A DNA stretch of 64,000 nucleotides. Origin: Rhizohabitans arisaemae (lineage in GTDB: Bacteria; Actinomycetota; Actinomycetes; Streptosporangiales; Streptosporangiaceae). The notes below the pieces were generated by a model. The model was given only the letters and a program-made list of their open reading frames with translations, was not told the DNA's origin and ran no database searches. Below, piece after piece: positions 53,640-64,000 of the stretch (position 1 is the stretch's first letter; every line of letters starts with the position of its first letter). Position numbers and translations under genes: made by a program. Location of the stretch: contig NZ_BLRH01000014.1 in the NCBI RefSeq assembly GCF_025996515.1, positions 1-64,000 on the forward strand. Reading direction: 5' to 3'.

Positions 53640-54057
53640 TGTAGTGGAAAAGGCAGAACTTCACCAGGAACAGCACTCCGTAGGTTCCCAGGTAAGCTGC
53701 CCCCACGAAGGCCACCCTGGCCACCCCGGTCAGGAGGTATTCGGATGCCAGGCGATCGGCCGCGCCGGTCGCCAGCGCACCGATGATCAGGCTGGCGAAC
53801 GCCGTCAGCCAGTACGGCAGGAGCTCTCGCACCGGCGCCCGGCCACGCCTGTTCCACGCCCAGCGCCGGTTGAGGACGTAGTTCACCACGGCGCCGGCGG
53901 TCCAGGCGGCCACGGCGGCGACCTCCGGGCCGGCCAGGCGCAAGCCGTACAGCAGCGTGAGGACGAGCCAGCTCGCGGCGAAAGCGGCGACGGAGCCGAG
54001 GGTGTAGCGCGTGAAAGCGCGCCGCACCCGGACGGGTCCAGCCGGAGTCCGAGTCAT
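53593..54057 (-). CDS. GtrA-family membrane protein
   Basis: 154 residues, four transmembrane helices, GtrA fold: FTRYTLGSVAAFAASWLVLT and VVNYVLNRRWAWNRRG. Such proteins help flip or present lipid-linked sugars and pair with GT2 enzymes like the neighbour, although they are convergent here. ATG 54057. Confidence 0.9.
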   Translation of the reverse strand: MTRTPAGPVRVRRAFTRYTLGSVAAFAASWLVLTLLYGLRLAGPEVAAVAAWTAGAVVNYVLNRRWAWNRRGRAPVRELLPYWLTAFASLIIGALATGAADRLASEYLLTGVARVAFVGAAYLGTYGVLFLVKFCLFHYIIFSDRSADGESSAR

Positions 54058-54172
54058 CGAATCAGCTTAGTTGGAGGCGATACCTGGCGGTGTCGGGGGA
54101 TGTATGGCCGCCGATATTTCACAGCAAAGCGGGGAAGACACGTCGAATGAGCGTTTAGAGAGGCACAAACAG

Positions 54173-55324
54173 ATGCGAATCCTGGTTCTCGGCGGCGACG
54201 GGTACCTGGGCTGGCCGACCGCGCTGCACCTATCCCAGACCGGTCATGAAGTGGCCGTGGCCGACAACTTCGCCCGCCGTGGTTACGACAACGAGCTCGG
54301 GGCGGAGAGCCTCGTCCCGATCGAGTCGCTCCAGACACGGGTCGCGGTGTGGAGGGAGTTAACCGGCAAGTCGATCGGCGTCTACATCGGCGACCTGTGT
54401 GAGGCCGACTTCACCTCCGCCATGATCAAAGAGTTCCGGCCGGACGCGGTGGTGCATTTCGCCGAGCAGCGCGCGGCGCCGTACTCCATGATCGATCGTA
54501 AGCACGCCGTGTACACCCAGGTCAACAACGTGGTGGGCACGATGAACCTGCTGTACGCGATCGCGGAGATCGATCCCTCGATCCACCTGGTCAAACTCGG
54601 GACGATGGGGGAGTACGGCACCCCCAACATCGACATCGAGGAGGGCTGGCTGGAGGTCACCCACAACGGGCGGACCGACCGGGTGCTTTACCCCAAGCGC
54701 CCCGGGTCCTTCTACCACCTGTCCAAGGTGCACGACAGCCACAACATCGAGTTCGCCTGCCGGATCTGGAACCTGGCGGCGACCGACCTCAACCAGGGCG
54801 TGGTCTACGGCCAGCAGACCCCGGAGACCGCGCTGGACGACCGGCTGGCCACCCGGTTCGACTACGACGCGGTGTTCGGCACCGTGCTCAACCGGTTCGT
54901 CATCCAGGCCGTGCTCGGCAGGCCGCTGACGGTGTACGGCGCGGGCGGCCAGACCCGTGGCATCCTCGACATCCGGGACACGGTCCGCTGTATCCAGCTC
55001 GCCTGTGAGAATCCCGCACAGCCCGGTGAGTTCCGGGTGTTCAACCAGATGACCGAGTCGATGTCGATCAAGGACATCGCGGCCACGGTGGCACGTTGCT
55101 TCCCCGGGGAGGTGACGATCGAGCACCTGGACAACCCGCGGGTCGAGCGGGAGGAGCACTACTACAACGTGGTGCACACCGGATTGGTGGAACTGGGCTT
55201 GGAGCCGCACCTGCTCTCGGACACGTTGATCTCGTCGCTGTTCGACATCACCAAGCGGTATGCCCACCGGGTCAACGCGGAGCTGATGCTCCCCAAGGTC
55301 AACTGGCGCGTCTCGGCGGTGTGA
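54173..55324 (+). CDS. NAD-dependent epimerase, UDP-sulfoquinovose synthase-like
   Basis: 383 residues. MRILVLGGDGYLGWPTALHL is the SDR loop with the GGDGYxGW variant of SQD1-type enzymes; HFAEQRAAPYSMIDR, TMGEYGTP, the catalytic region SFYHLSKVHDS (Tyr-x3-Lys) and GVVYGQQT follow the SQD1 pattern. It would turn a UDP-sugar into a 6-sulfo or other branched sugar. No sulfotransferase-like partner (SqdX) was recognised. Start ATG 54173 with AGAGAGG upstream; earlier starts have no support. Confidence 0.88.
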   Translation: MRILVLGGDGYLGWPTALHLSQTGHEVAVADNFARRGYDNELGAESLVPIESLQTRVAVWRELTGKSIGVYIGDLCEADFTSAMIKEFRPDAVVHFAEQRAAPYSMIDRKHAVYTQVNNVVGTMNLLYAIAEIDPSIHLVKLGTMGEYGTPNIDIEEGWLEVTHNGRTDRVLYPKRPGSFYHLSKVHDSHNIEFACRIWNLAATDLNQGVVYGQQTPETALDDRLATRFDYDAVFGTVLNRFVIQAVLGRPLTVYGAGGQTRGILDIRDTVRCIQLACENPAQPGEFRVFNQMTESMSIKDIAATVARCFPGEVTIEHLDNPRVEREEHYYNVVHTGLVELGLEPHLLSDTLISSLFDITKRYAHRVNAELMLPKVNWRVSAV

Positions 55325-55391
55325 CCGATTGACGGTCTCCGTGGTTCGTGATCATGTGGAGCGGGTTCCGCATGATCACGGACTGCGCCGG

Positions 55392-56426
55392 TCAGGGCCA
55401 GACCGCCTCCGCGTCGGACTCGCTCCGCAGCGTCTTCCCCGACAGCAGGGCGATGTCGGACTCGACCATCATCGCCACGAGGTCCTCGAACGACACCGAC
55501 GGCTCCCAGCCCAGCCTGGCCTTCGCCTCCTTGGGGTCCGCGCAGAGCAGGTCCACCTCGGCCGGCCTGCGCAGGGACTGGTCGAAGACGACGTACCGCT
55601 CCCAGTCCAGGCCGACGGCCTCGAAGGCGGCGGCGACCAGCTCCCGCACCGAGTGGGTGCGCCCGGTGCCGATCACGTAGTCGTCCGGCCGGTCCGCGGC
55701 GACCATGAGGTGCATCGCCCGTACGTAGTCCCCGGCGTACCCCCAGTCGCGGCGGGCGTCGAGGTTGCCGAGCCGTAGCTCCGAGGCGAGGCCCAGTTTG
55801 ATCCTGGCCACCCCGAGGGAGACCTTGCGGGTCACGAACTCGGCTCCGCGCCGGGGCGACTCGTGGTTGAACAGGATCCCGGAGACCGCGAACATCCCGT
55901 ACGACTCGCGGTAGTTCTGGGTGAGGAAGTGGCCGTAGGTCTTGGCCACCCCGTAGGGCGATCTGGGGTGGAAGGGGGTCCGCTCGGTCTGCGGCGACTC
56001 CCGCACCTGCCCGAACATCTCCGACGACGAAGCTTGATAGAAGCGGATTTGTCCGGATTTGGGAGATCGGGAGGACGAGATTCCGGAACAGACGCGGATC
56101 GCCTCCAGGACCCGGAGCACCCCCATCCCGGTGACCTCGGCGGTGAGCTCGGCCTGCTCCCAGGAGAGGGGGACGAACGAGATCGCGCCCAGGTTGTAGA
56201 CCTCGTCGGGCTGGACCTTCTCCACCGCCGAGATGAGCGATCCCTGATCCAGCAGATCGCCTCCGACGAACCTGATGTCCTCCAGCAACCTGCGGACGCG
56301 GGTCACCCGGGGATTGGCCTGGCCGCGGACGAGGCCCCAGACGTCGTACCCCTCACGCAGCAGGTGCTCTGCGAGGTAGGAGCCGTCCTGCCCGGTTATG
56401 CCGGTGATCAGTGCGCGCCTGGCCAA
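55392..56426 (-). CDS. GDP-mannose 4,6-dehydratase-like enzyme
   Basis: 344 residues. ALITGITGQDGSYLAEHLL is the GMD NADP loop, NLGAISFVPLSWEQ and the catalytic Tyr-x3-Lys in SPYGVAKTYGHF follow, with FNHESPRRG characteristic of GMD/RMD. It makes GDP-4-keto-6-deoxymannose or a related sugar. TTG 56426 is chosen from AGGAGG about 5 nt upstream; no ATG fits. Divergent from the GT4 gene (302-bp gap). Confidence 0.92.
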   Translation of the reverse strand: MARRALITGITGQDGSYLAEHLLREGYDVWGLVRGQANPRVTRVRRLLEDIRFVGGDLLDQGSLISAVEKVQPDEVYNLGAISFVPLSWEQAELTAEVTGMGVLRVLEAIRVCSGISSSRSPKSGQIRFYQASSSEMFGQVRESPQTERTPFHPRSPYGVAKTYGHFLTQNYRESYGMFAVSGILFNHESPRRGAEFVTRKVSLGVARIKLGLASELRLGNLDARRDWGYAGDYVRAMHLMVAADRPDDYVIGTGRTHSVRELVAAAFEAVGLDWERYVVFDQSLRRPAEVDLLCADPKEAKARLGWEPSVSFEDLVAMMVESDIALLSGKTLRSESDAEAVWP

Positions 56427-56728
56427 CGGACCCTCCTGGATTCTGATTTGACCACTACTTATGGGGCAAAATCTCCCGTGCCTGGCGAATGTACCCCGAG
56501 TGTCCACGCCCTCCCATCCCTGGCCCGCCAGAGTCCGCCCCCGTCGGTAGAACGAGTTCTCACAGGTGGCACACAGCACTCCTTAAGATCGCAGATCGGA
56601 GAGGTGGTTGCCCAGATGAGAACAATTTCACATCACCCCTAACCCCACATAAGGGCAAGTTGATTTTGCAAGCTAAGATCAAGGCTCACGTCGCGCCCCG
56701 TACGGCGAAGCGAGAGGAGGTCGCGGCA
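56427..56728. other. Divergent intergenic region, promoters presumed
   Basis: About 300 bp, A+T-richer in its right half, between the GMD-like gene (minus) and the GT4 gene (plus). No operator or RNA structure could be supported. Confidence 0.4.
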
Positions 56729-57976
56729 TTGGCCGGACCGGACACGCTCCGAGTCGCGTTGCTCTCTTACCGCAGCAAACCCACCTGCGGCGGCCAAGGT
56801 GTCTACGTCCGCCACTTAAGCCGGGAACTCGTCGCCCTCGGGCACCACGTCGAGGTCTTCTCCGGACAGCCCTACCCCGAGCTCGACGAAGGCGTCGTCC
56901 TCAACAAGGTGCCCAGTCTCGACCTCTACCGGGACGAGGACCCGTTCCGGACCCCCGCCCTCGGCGAGTACCGGGACCTGATCGACCTCCTCGAGGTCGC
57001 CACGATGTGGACCGGCGGGTTCCCCGAGCCGCTCACCTTCAGCCTGCGGGTCCTGCGGGAACTCCGCAAACGCCGCGGCGACTTCGACGTCGTCCAGGAC
57101 AACCAGGTCCTGGGCTACGGGATGCTCGGCATCGGCAAGCTCTTCCCGCTGGTGGGCACCGTCCACCATCCGATCAGCGTCGACCGCAGGATCGAGCTGG
57201 AGGCCGCCCGCGGCACCCGGCGCCTGAGCCTGCGCCGGTGGTACGGATTCGTCCGGATGCAGCGCCGGGTCGCCCCCCGGCTCAACCCCATCCTCACCGT
57301 CTCCGGATCCTCGCTCGACGACATCCACCGGGACTTCCGGGTGCCCCGGGAGAACATGCGCCTGATCCCGCTCGGGGTGGACACCCGGTACTTCCGGCCC
57401 CGCCCCGAACTCCCCAGGGTCAAAGGCCGGATCATCGCCGTGGCCAGTGCCGACTCCCCCATGAAAGGGGTGGCGACGCTGCTCCGGGCCGTCGCCAAAC
57501 TCGCCACCGAACGCGACGTCACCCTCACCGTGGTCAGCAAGCCGACCCCCGGCGGCCCCACCGAGTCGCTCGTCTCGGAGCTGGCGCTCGGCGATCGGGT
57601 GCGGTTCGTGCACGGGATCTCCGACGACGAACTCGGCGAGCTCATCGCCACCTCGGAGATCTCCGTCGTCCCCTCGCTGTACGAGGGTTTCTCCCTCCCC
57701 GCGGTGGAGCACATGGCGTGCGGGACGCCGCTGGTCGTCTCACGGACCGGCGCGCTCCCCGAAGTGGTGGGGGACGCGGCCGTCCAGGTGCCCCCGGGCG
57801 ACCCGGAGGAGCTCGCGGCCGCGCTGCGCGGGCTGCACGACTCGGCCGCGCTGCGGGAACGGGTGGGCCAGGCCGGATACCGGCGGGTCCAGGAACGCTA
57901 CACCTGGCGCGCGGTCGCCACCCGGACCGCGGAGATCTATCACGAGACCATCAAGTCACGTACGGCTGACGCATGA
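56729..57976 (+). CDS. Family 4 glycosyltransferase (GT-B)
   Basis: 415 residues. GT-B fold: N-terminal YRSKPTCGGQGVYVRHLSRE; C-terminal donor site with VPSLYEGFSLPAVEHMACGT (E-x7-E) and MKGVATLLRAVA. Retaining GT4, sugar-nucleotide dependent. TTG 56729 is supported by AGGAGG 8 nt upstream. First gene of the unit with the methyltransferase and the toroid protein. Confidence 0.92.
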   Translation: MAGPDTLRVALLSYRSKPTCGGQGVYVRHLSRELVALGHHVEVFSGQPYPELDEGVVLNKVPSLDLYRDEDPFRTPALGEYRDLIDLLEVATMWTGGFPEPLTFSLRVLRELRKRRGDFDVVQDNQVLGYGMLGIGKLFPLVGTVHHPISVDRRIELEAARGTRRLSLRRWYGFVRMQRRVAPRLNPILTVSGSSLDDIHRDFRVPRENMRLIPLGVDTRYFRPRPELPRVKGRIIAVASADSPMKGVATLLRAVAKLATERDVTLTVVSKPTPGGPTESLVSELALGDRVRFVHGISDDELGELIATSEISVVPSLYEGFSLPAVEHMACGTPLVVSRTGALPEVVGDAAVQVPPGDPEELAAALRGLHDSAALRERVGQAGYRRVQERYTWRAVATRTAEIYHETIKSRTADA

Positions 57977-58004
57977 CAAACCTCTGAACGAAAGGATCGG
58001 TCTC

Positions 58005-58724
58005 GTGCTGACCGTCGACTTCGCCCATCTCCCGCTGGGGCCGGGCGATCGGGTGCTGGATCTCGGGTGCGGTGGCGGGCGACACGCCTTCGAGGTGCTG
58101 AAGAGAGGCGCCGACGTGGTCGCCTTCGATCAGGACCCCGAGGAGCTCGACAAGGTGGCCGGGATGTTCGCCGCAATGGACAAGGCGGGGGAGGTACCCG
58201 AGGGGGCGACGGCCGAGACGGTCGCCGGGGACGCGCTGAGCATGCCGTTCGAGGACGGCGGATTCGACTGCGTGATCGCGGCCGAGGTGCTTGAGCACAT
58301 CCCCGACGACATGGCGGCCATGCGGGAGATCGTGCGGGTACTCAAACCGGGCGGCCATGTCGCGGTCACGGTGCCGAGCTTCCTCCCCGAGCGGGTTTGC
58401 TGGGCCCTGTCCGAGGCGTACCACACCGCCCCGGGAGGGCACATCCGGATTTACACCCTGGCGGAGCTCAAGGCGAAGCTTAAGGCGACAGGGCTGGAGA
58501 TCGGGATCCATCACCACGCGCACGCCCTGCACACGCCCTACTGGTGGATCAAATGCGCGGTCGGGCTGGACAACGCCGACCACCCGATCGCCAAGGCGTA
58601 CCACGACCTGCTCGTCTGGGACATCATGCAGCGGCCGGCGGTGACCAGGCTCGCCGAAACCGTGCTCAACCCCGTCCTCGGCAAGAGCGTCGTCCTCTAC
58701 GCACGCAAACCGGAGACCGTGTGA
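58005..58724 (+). CDS. Class I SAM-dependent methyltransferase
   Basis: 239 residues. VLDLGCGGGRHAFEVL is motif I; VIAAEVLEHIPDDMAAMREI and RVLKPGGHVAVTVPSF follow as in ubiE/Methyltransf_11. Expected to methylate a sugar or lipid of the surrounding pathway. GTG 58005 after GAAAGGATCGG. Its stop overlaps the next gene (GTGA). Confidence 0.9.
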   Translation: MLTVDFAHLPLGPGDRVLDLGCGGGRHAFEVLKRGADVVAFDQDPEELDKVAGMFAAMDKAGEVPEGATAETVAGDALSMPFEDGGFDCVIAAEVLEHIPDDMAAMREIVRVLKPGGHVAVTVPSFLPERVCWALSEAYHTAPGGHIRIYTLAELKAKLKATGLEIGIHHHAHALHTPYWWIKCAVGLDNADHPIAKAYHDLLVWDIMQRPAVTRLAETVLNPVLGKSVVLYARKPETV

Positions 58725-59752
58725 CCCCCGAGATACCCGGCATCGTCTCCGCCGCGGCCGTACGCGCCACAGCCGGGAGCATCGCGGCGGTTCAGGAACC
58801 GGACGGCGGCATCCCCTGGCCGGAAGGCCACGTCGACGCGTGGAACCACATCGAGTGCGCGATGGCGCTGACCGTGGGCGGCCTGCGGGACGAGGCCCGG
58901 CACGCCTACGACTGGCTGGTACGGCATCAGCGGCCCGACGGCTCCTGGCCGATCAAGGTGGTCCGCGGGGAGGCCGTCGAGCGGGGCGGGGAGAGCAACC
59001 ACGCCGCCTACATCGCGGTCGGCGTCTGGCACGAGCTGCTGATCACCGGGGACACGGGGTTCGCCCGGCGCATGTGGCCCCATGTGCGGCGCGCGCTGAC
59101 CTTCGTCGTCGGGCTGCAGACGGCCGAGGGCGACATCATCTGGAAACGCGACGAGGACGGCGCGCCGAGCGACCAGTCCCTGCTCACCGGATGCTCCTCG
59201 ATCCATCAGGCGCTGCGCTGCGGGATCCTGCTCGCCGAATGCATGGGCGACCCCCAGCCCGACTGGGAGCTCGCCGCGGACCGGCTCCAGCACGCGCTCG
59301 TCGCCAGACCGGAACTCTTCGCCGACAAGAGCCGCTGGTCGATGGACTGGTACTACCCCATCCTGGGCGGAGCCGTACGGGGGGCCGCGGCGTTCGAGCG
59401 GCTGGCGGCGTCGTGGGACACCTTCGTCGTCCCGGGGCTCGGCGTACGCTGCGTCGCCGACCAGCCCTGGGTCACCGGGGCGGAGTCGAGCGAGCTGGTG
59501 ATGGCCCTGGAGGCGATCGGGGACCGGGAGCGCGCGGTAAGGATCTTCGCCGAGATCCAGTACCTCCGGCACGACGACGGCTCCTACTGGACCGGGTACC
59601 AGTTCGCCAACGACCGGCACTACCCCGACGAGCGGAGCGCCTACACGGCGGCGGCGGTGGTGCTCGCCGCGGACGCCCTGGCCGGCGCCACCCCCGCGGC
59701 CGGCATCTTCCGCGAGGTCGTCCCGCTCTCCCGGCCCTCCCTCTCCTCCTAA
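58721..59752 (+). CDS. Alpha/alpha-toroid (prenyltransferase/squalene-cyclase-like) protein
   Basis: 343 residues with repeated helical hairpins of the (alpha/alpha)6 toroid seen in prenyltransferases and terpene cyclases: QEPDGGIPWPEGH, QRPDGSWPIKV and DDGSYWTGYQF are QxxDGSW-like repeats. The DxDD or metal-binding motifs of classical cyclases were not found, so the role (lipid-linked sugar carrier or lyase-like) is open. GTG 58721, coupled to the methyltransferase. Confidence 0.75.
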   Translation: MTPEIPGIVSAAAVRATAGSIAAVQEPDGGIPWPEGHVDAWNHIECAMALTVGGLRDEARHAYDWLVRHQRPDGSWPIKVVRGEAVERGGESNHAAYIAVGVWHELLITGDTGFARRMWPHVRRALTFVVGLQTAEGDIIWKRDEDGAPSDQSLLTGCSSIHQALRCGILLAECMGDPQPDWELAADRLQHALVARPELFADKSRWSMDWYYPILGGAVRGAAAFERLAASWDTFVVPGLGVRCVADQPWVTGAESSELVMALEAIGDRERAVRIFAEIQYLRHDDGSYWTGYQFANDRHYPDERSAYTAAAVVLAADALAGATPAAGIFREVVPLSRPSLSS

Positions 59753-59823
59753 AGCCCCGGCCGTCCCGCCGCGGACCCCGTTTCGGTACGGCGTCCGGGG
59801 CGGATCGCCGGCGCGGCATGGAA

Positions 59824-59855
59824 CCGGCCCCCCACCCGGGCGGGTGGGGGGCCGG
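59824..59855. terminator. Bidirectional terminator with perfect 14-bp arms
   Basis: CCGGCCCCCCACCC (59824-59837), a 4-nt loop GGGC and its exact complement (59842-59855), between the toroid gene and the convergent copA. Confidence 0.9.
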
Positions 59856-59865
59856 AAGGCCGGGG

Positions 59866-62127
<2,262 letters not shown>

Positions 62128-62157
62128 CGTGCTTCCTTCCGTGCAGGGTGGTGCTGG

Positions 62158-62364
62158 CTAGCCCACGAGCTGATAACCGGCCTCGGTGACGGCCGCGCGC
62201 ACCGCGTCGGTGTCGACGGGGCCCTCGGAGACGACCTTGACCGTGCCGGAGGCGAGGTCGACGTCGATCTCCTTCACTCCGGGGATCTGGCCGACCTCCT
62301 CCTTGACCGACATCACGCAGTGGCCGCACGTCATCCCGCTGACCGTGAACTGGCTCTCGCTCAT
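62158..62364 (-). CDS. copZ: Copper chaperone (HMA domain)
   Basis: 68 residues, a single heavy-metal-associated domain with GMTCGHCVMSV (C-x2-C); betaalphabetabetaalphabeta fold. It hands copper to CopA, whose gene follows. ATG 62364. Two CsoR-type boxes lie 36-73 bp upstream. Confidence 0.94.
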   Translation of the reverse strand: MSESQFTVSGMTCGHCVMSVKEEVGQIPGVKEIDVDLASGTVKVVSEGPVDTDAVRAAVTEAGYQLVG

Positions 62365-62399
62365 CAGATTGCTCCTTCAGTCGCTGACGACTCAAACCT

Positions 62400-62437
62400 A
62401 TACCCCGATGGGGTGTGTTGTCTACCCCAGGGGGGTA
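62400..62437 (-). promoter_or_regulatory. Two CsoR-type copper operator boxes upstream of copZ-copA
   Basis: ATACCCCGATGGGGTGT (62400-62416) and TACCCCAGGGGGGTA (62423-62437) have the TACCCC-N2/3-GGGGTA symmetry bound by copper-sensing CsoR repressors. They lie directly upstream of copZ; no csoR gene is in the window. Confidence 0.75.
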
Positions 62438-62624
62438 TCCCCCCTTCGGTTCGCACCCGACACCGTGGACACGCTGGAGACATCGACCCTTCTGTCGCCG
62501 TACGGGCTGCTGCGCTTTCGCACCTCAGAAGGCAGACATGCGGTACGGGGGTAAGCGAAAGGTCTAGGCCGCAGATGTGTGACATTCCGTACGGGCGCGA
62601 TCCGGCTTAGGCCCGTACTTTCGC

Positions 62625-63305
62625 CTAGAGATCGGAGAAGAGGCGGTGCGCGATTATCTCGATGCGGGTTTGGACCTGGTCCATGGTGCGGCGGGCGCGG
62701 AGGAGTTCCAGGAGTTCGTGGAGCCAGACGCCGGCGAGTGAGCCGGCGAGGATGCGCTGCTCCTCGGAGGCCTGGCCGGTGGTGATCCCGCCCGCGGCCA
62801 CGCGGAGCAGCAGGGCGGCCATCCGGTCGATGAAGGGGATGCCGTCCTCCGCCGTGATCAGCGAGCGGATGAGGGCGTCGGCCAGTTCGGGCTCGCGCAT
62901 GAGCCCTCGGGTGGCGCGCATGAGGACGTCGACCGCGCGGCCGGAGGCGGTGGGGGCGCCGGGCGGGCGCCGTTCGATGCTCGCCTCCAGCAGGTCGATC
63001 TCTTCGGCGACGACGGCGACGACGAGGTCCATCTTGGAGGGGAAGTAGCGGTAGAGCGTGCCGAGGGCGACGCCGGAACGTTCGGCGACGGTCCGCATCT
63101 GCATCGCCTCGACGCCTCCCCGGGAGGCGAGGGCCGCCGCGGCGGCGACGATGCGTTTGCGGCGCTGTCGCTGGTTGCGGGATCGGGCTCCGCCGTGGGT
63201 GCCCGCGGTGGTCCCGGCTTCCGCATCGGTGCACACAGTTGTCGCGGCGGGGCGGCGCCGTGCCGCCGCCTCACCGTGGTCGGGCGCCGTATGCGGAGTG
63301 CGCAT
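62625..63305 (-). CDS. TetR-family transcriptional regulator (KstR-like)
   Basis: 226 residues. A disordered Ala/Arg-rich N terminus (about 1-45) leads to the HTH: RKRIVAAAAALASRGGVEAM, then VAERSGVALGTLYRYFPSKM, which is the KstR-type recognition helix; the ligand-binding helices follow. KstR controls cholesterol/fatty-acid degradation genes; regulon not determinable here. ATG 63305. A KstR-like motif lies upstream (63429-63442). Confidence 0.88.
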   Translation of the reverse strand: MRTPHTAPDHGEAAARRRPAATTVCTDAEAGTTAGTHGGARSRNQRQRRKRIVAAAAALASRGGVEAMQMRTVAERSGVALGTLYRYFPSKMDLVVAVVAEEIDLLEASIERRPPGAPTASGRAVDVLMRATRGLMREPELADALIRSLITAEDGIPFIDRMAALLLRVAAGGITTGQASEEQRILAGSLAGVWLHELLELLRARRTMDQVQTRIEIIAHRLFSDL

Positions 63306-63428
63306 GAAAACACGTTATCTGATGGGGGCTCGCCCGCGAGTGGTTACCGATCGGTCACCAGACACCTGGCGATACCTGACTTGCCGACGTGGGCAGCGGG
63401 TCGGATGATCTGTCATGACAGGAAAAAT

Positions 63429-63442
63429 GAGAATGTGTTCTA
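63429..63442. promoter_or_regulatory. Candidate KstR-like operator upstream of the TetR gene
   Basis: GAGAATGTGTTCTA matches the TAGAAC-N2-GTTCTA pattern I recall for KstR-type sites at 10 of 12 fixed positions. It lies in the 155-bp region before the TetR gene, where an autoregulatory site would be expected. A second palindrome, CTGTCATGACAG, is at 63410-63421. Confidence 0.4.
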
Positions 63443-63460
63443 GTTCAGGGGCGGGTGCCG

Positions 63461-63991
63461 TCAGGTGTTGATGTAGACGATCGCCATCGCGGCGATGCCG
63501 AGACAGAGGATCAAGCCCACCGCCTCCCAGAGCCAGTCGATGTTCCGGTCGTCCGAGCGGAAGCGCGAGAACCACGACCGGTCGTCGTCGTCCTTCGCCG
63601 CGTCCGCCGTACCGAACTCCTCGGGTCGCGTCTTGGTGAACCAGCTGCCGGACTCCGGGCCGGACGAAGGCACGGGCGGGGCGGGGCGCACGGGGTCGGC
63701 CACCCGGTCGAGGCCCTCCGGCGCCGCCGCCGGGAGGTCGGCGTCGTGGATTTCGGGGACCGGCTGGGTGGACTCGTCGAGGCGGGGGGCGTCCGGATCC
63801 TGCCGCCGATACGGGTGCCTGGTCGAAGGGTTGCGCGACCGGGCCTGGTGGGGCGCGGCGGGTTCCCGGTCCCAGGGCGTGGGGGGCGCCGCGGGGTGCT
63901 CGTCGCCGGTGAGCATGTCCCCGCCGGCGGGGGAGCGACGGGGCAGGGGATGGGATGACGGCGGCGCCGGCGGGACGGCAGGGGGGCTCAC
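63461..63991 (-). CDS. Pro-rich membrane-anchored protein of unknown function (5' end near window edge)
   Basis: 176 residues from GTG 63991; the true start could lie beyond the window. Long Pro/Arg/Asp-rich, low-complexity N-terminal region, SWFTKTRPEEF and SWFSRFRSDDRNIDWLWEAV near the end, and one C-terminal transmembrane helix (GLILCLGIAAMAIVYI). No enzyme motif. Tail-anchored topology; the repeated SWF motif suggests a scaffold or signalling role, which is speculation. Confidence 0.6.
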   Translation of the reverse strand: MSPPAVPPAPPSSHPLPRRSPAGGDMLTGDEHPAAPPTPWDREPAAPHQARSRNPSTRHPYRRQDPDAPRLDESTQPVPEIHDADLPAAAPEGLDRVADPVRPAPPVPSSGPESGSWFTKTRPEEFGTADAAKDDDDRSWFSRFRSDDRNIDWLWEAVGLILCLGIAAMAIVYINT

Positions 63992-64000
63992 CGTGACGGC

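Overview
The window is chromosomal DNA of a high-G+C actinomycete. WhiB1, the PdtaS-type kinase, the RsbW/SigF pair, a multifunctional Kgd-type 2-oxoglutarate dehydrogenase, a PASTA kinase and the enediyne PKS together point to a filamentous actinobacterium; Streptosporangiaceae or a relative is my inference, not something the sequence proves. The left edge is the 3' end of an rRNA operon (end of 5S rRNA plus terminators).

Layout. 1-7.4 kb: 5S end, a 5'-damaged AsnC regulator, a probable biotin synthase auxiliary gene (bsaP), a PASTA Ser/Thr kinase, a ThDP enzyme, a secreted protein, a thermonuclease-like protein and a coupled HicA-like/HTH pair. 7.6-11.4 kb: biotin genes bioF-(DasR-like regulator)-bioD-bioB. 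11.4-18.7 kb: conserved signalling core (pdtaS, whiB1 with a CRP-like site, diacylglycerol kinase, rsbW-sigF, CGNR regulator, malic enzyme). 18.9-30.4 kb: WD40 kinase, VapBC, oxidoreductase, methyltransferase, an ABC exporter plus two-component operon, a region with a 32-bp palindrome and a two-copy CRISPR-like repeat, a second toxin-antitoxin pair, PadR and a DUF6104-like protein. 30.7-40.9 kb: Kgd, a degenerate sensor kinase, an ArsR-type repressor with a perfect 19-bp inverted-repeat operator driving an MFS exporter, a ferredoxin, a methyltransferase and a Tat-exported protein.

40.9-51.5 kb holds the main discovery: a compact minus-strand operon with the complete minimal enediyne cassette (E3/UnbL, E4/UnbV, E5/UnbU, iterative PKS with integral PPTase, E10 thioesterase). 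Its junctions overlap by 1 or 4 nt, and it ends in a translationally coupled MOSC-domain gene. No other usual enediyne tailoring or resistance genes are visible nearby. 51.9-59.8 kb is a cell-surface glycan or glycolipid cluster: two epimerase-type enzymes, one resembling UDP-sulfoquinovose synthase, a GT2, GtrA, a GDP-mannose dehydratase-like enzyme, a GT4, a methyltransferase and an alpha-toroid protein. 59.8-64 kb: copper export (copZ-copA with two CsoR-type boxes), a KstR-like TetR regulator and a C-terminally anchored membrane protein.

Most convergent gene pairs are separated by long, nearly perfect GC-rich hairpins. Translational coupling (ATGA/GTGA) is used throughout and decided many of the start codons chosen here.
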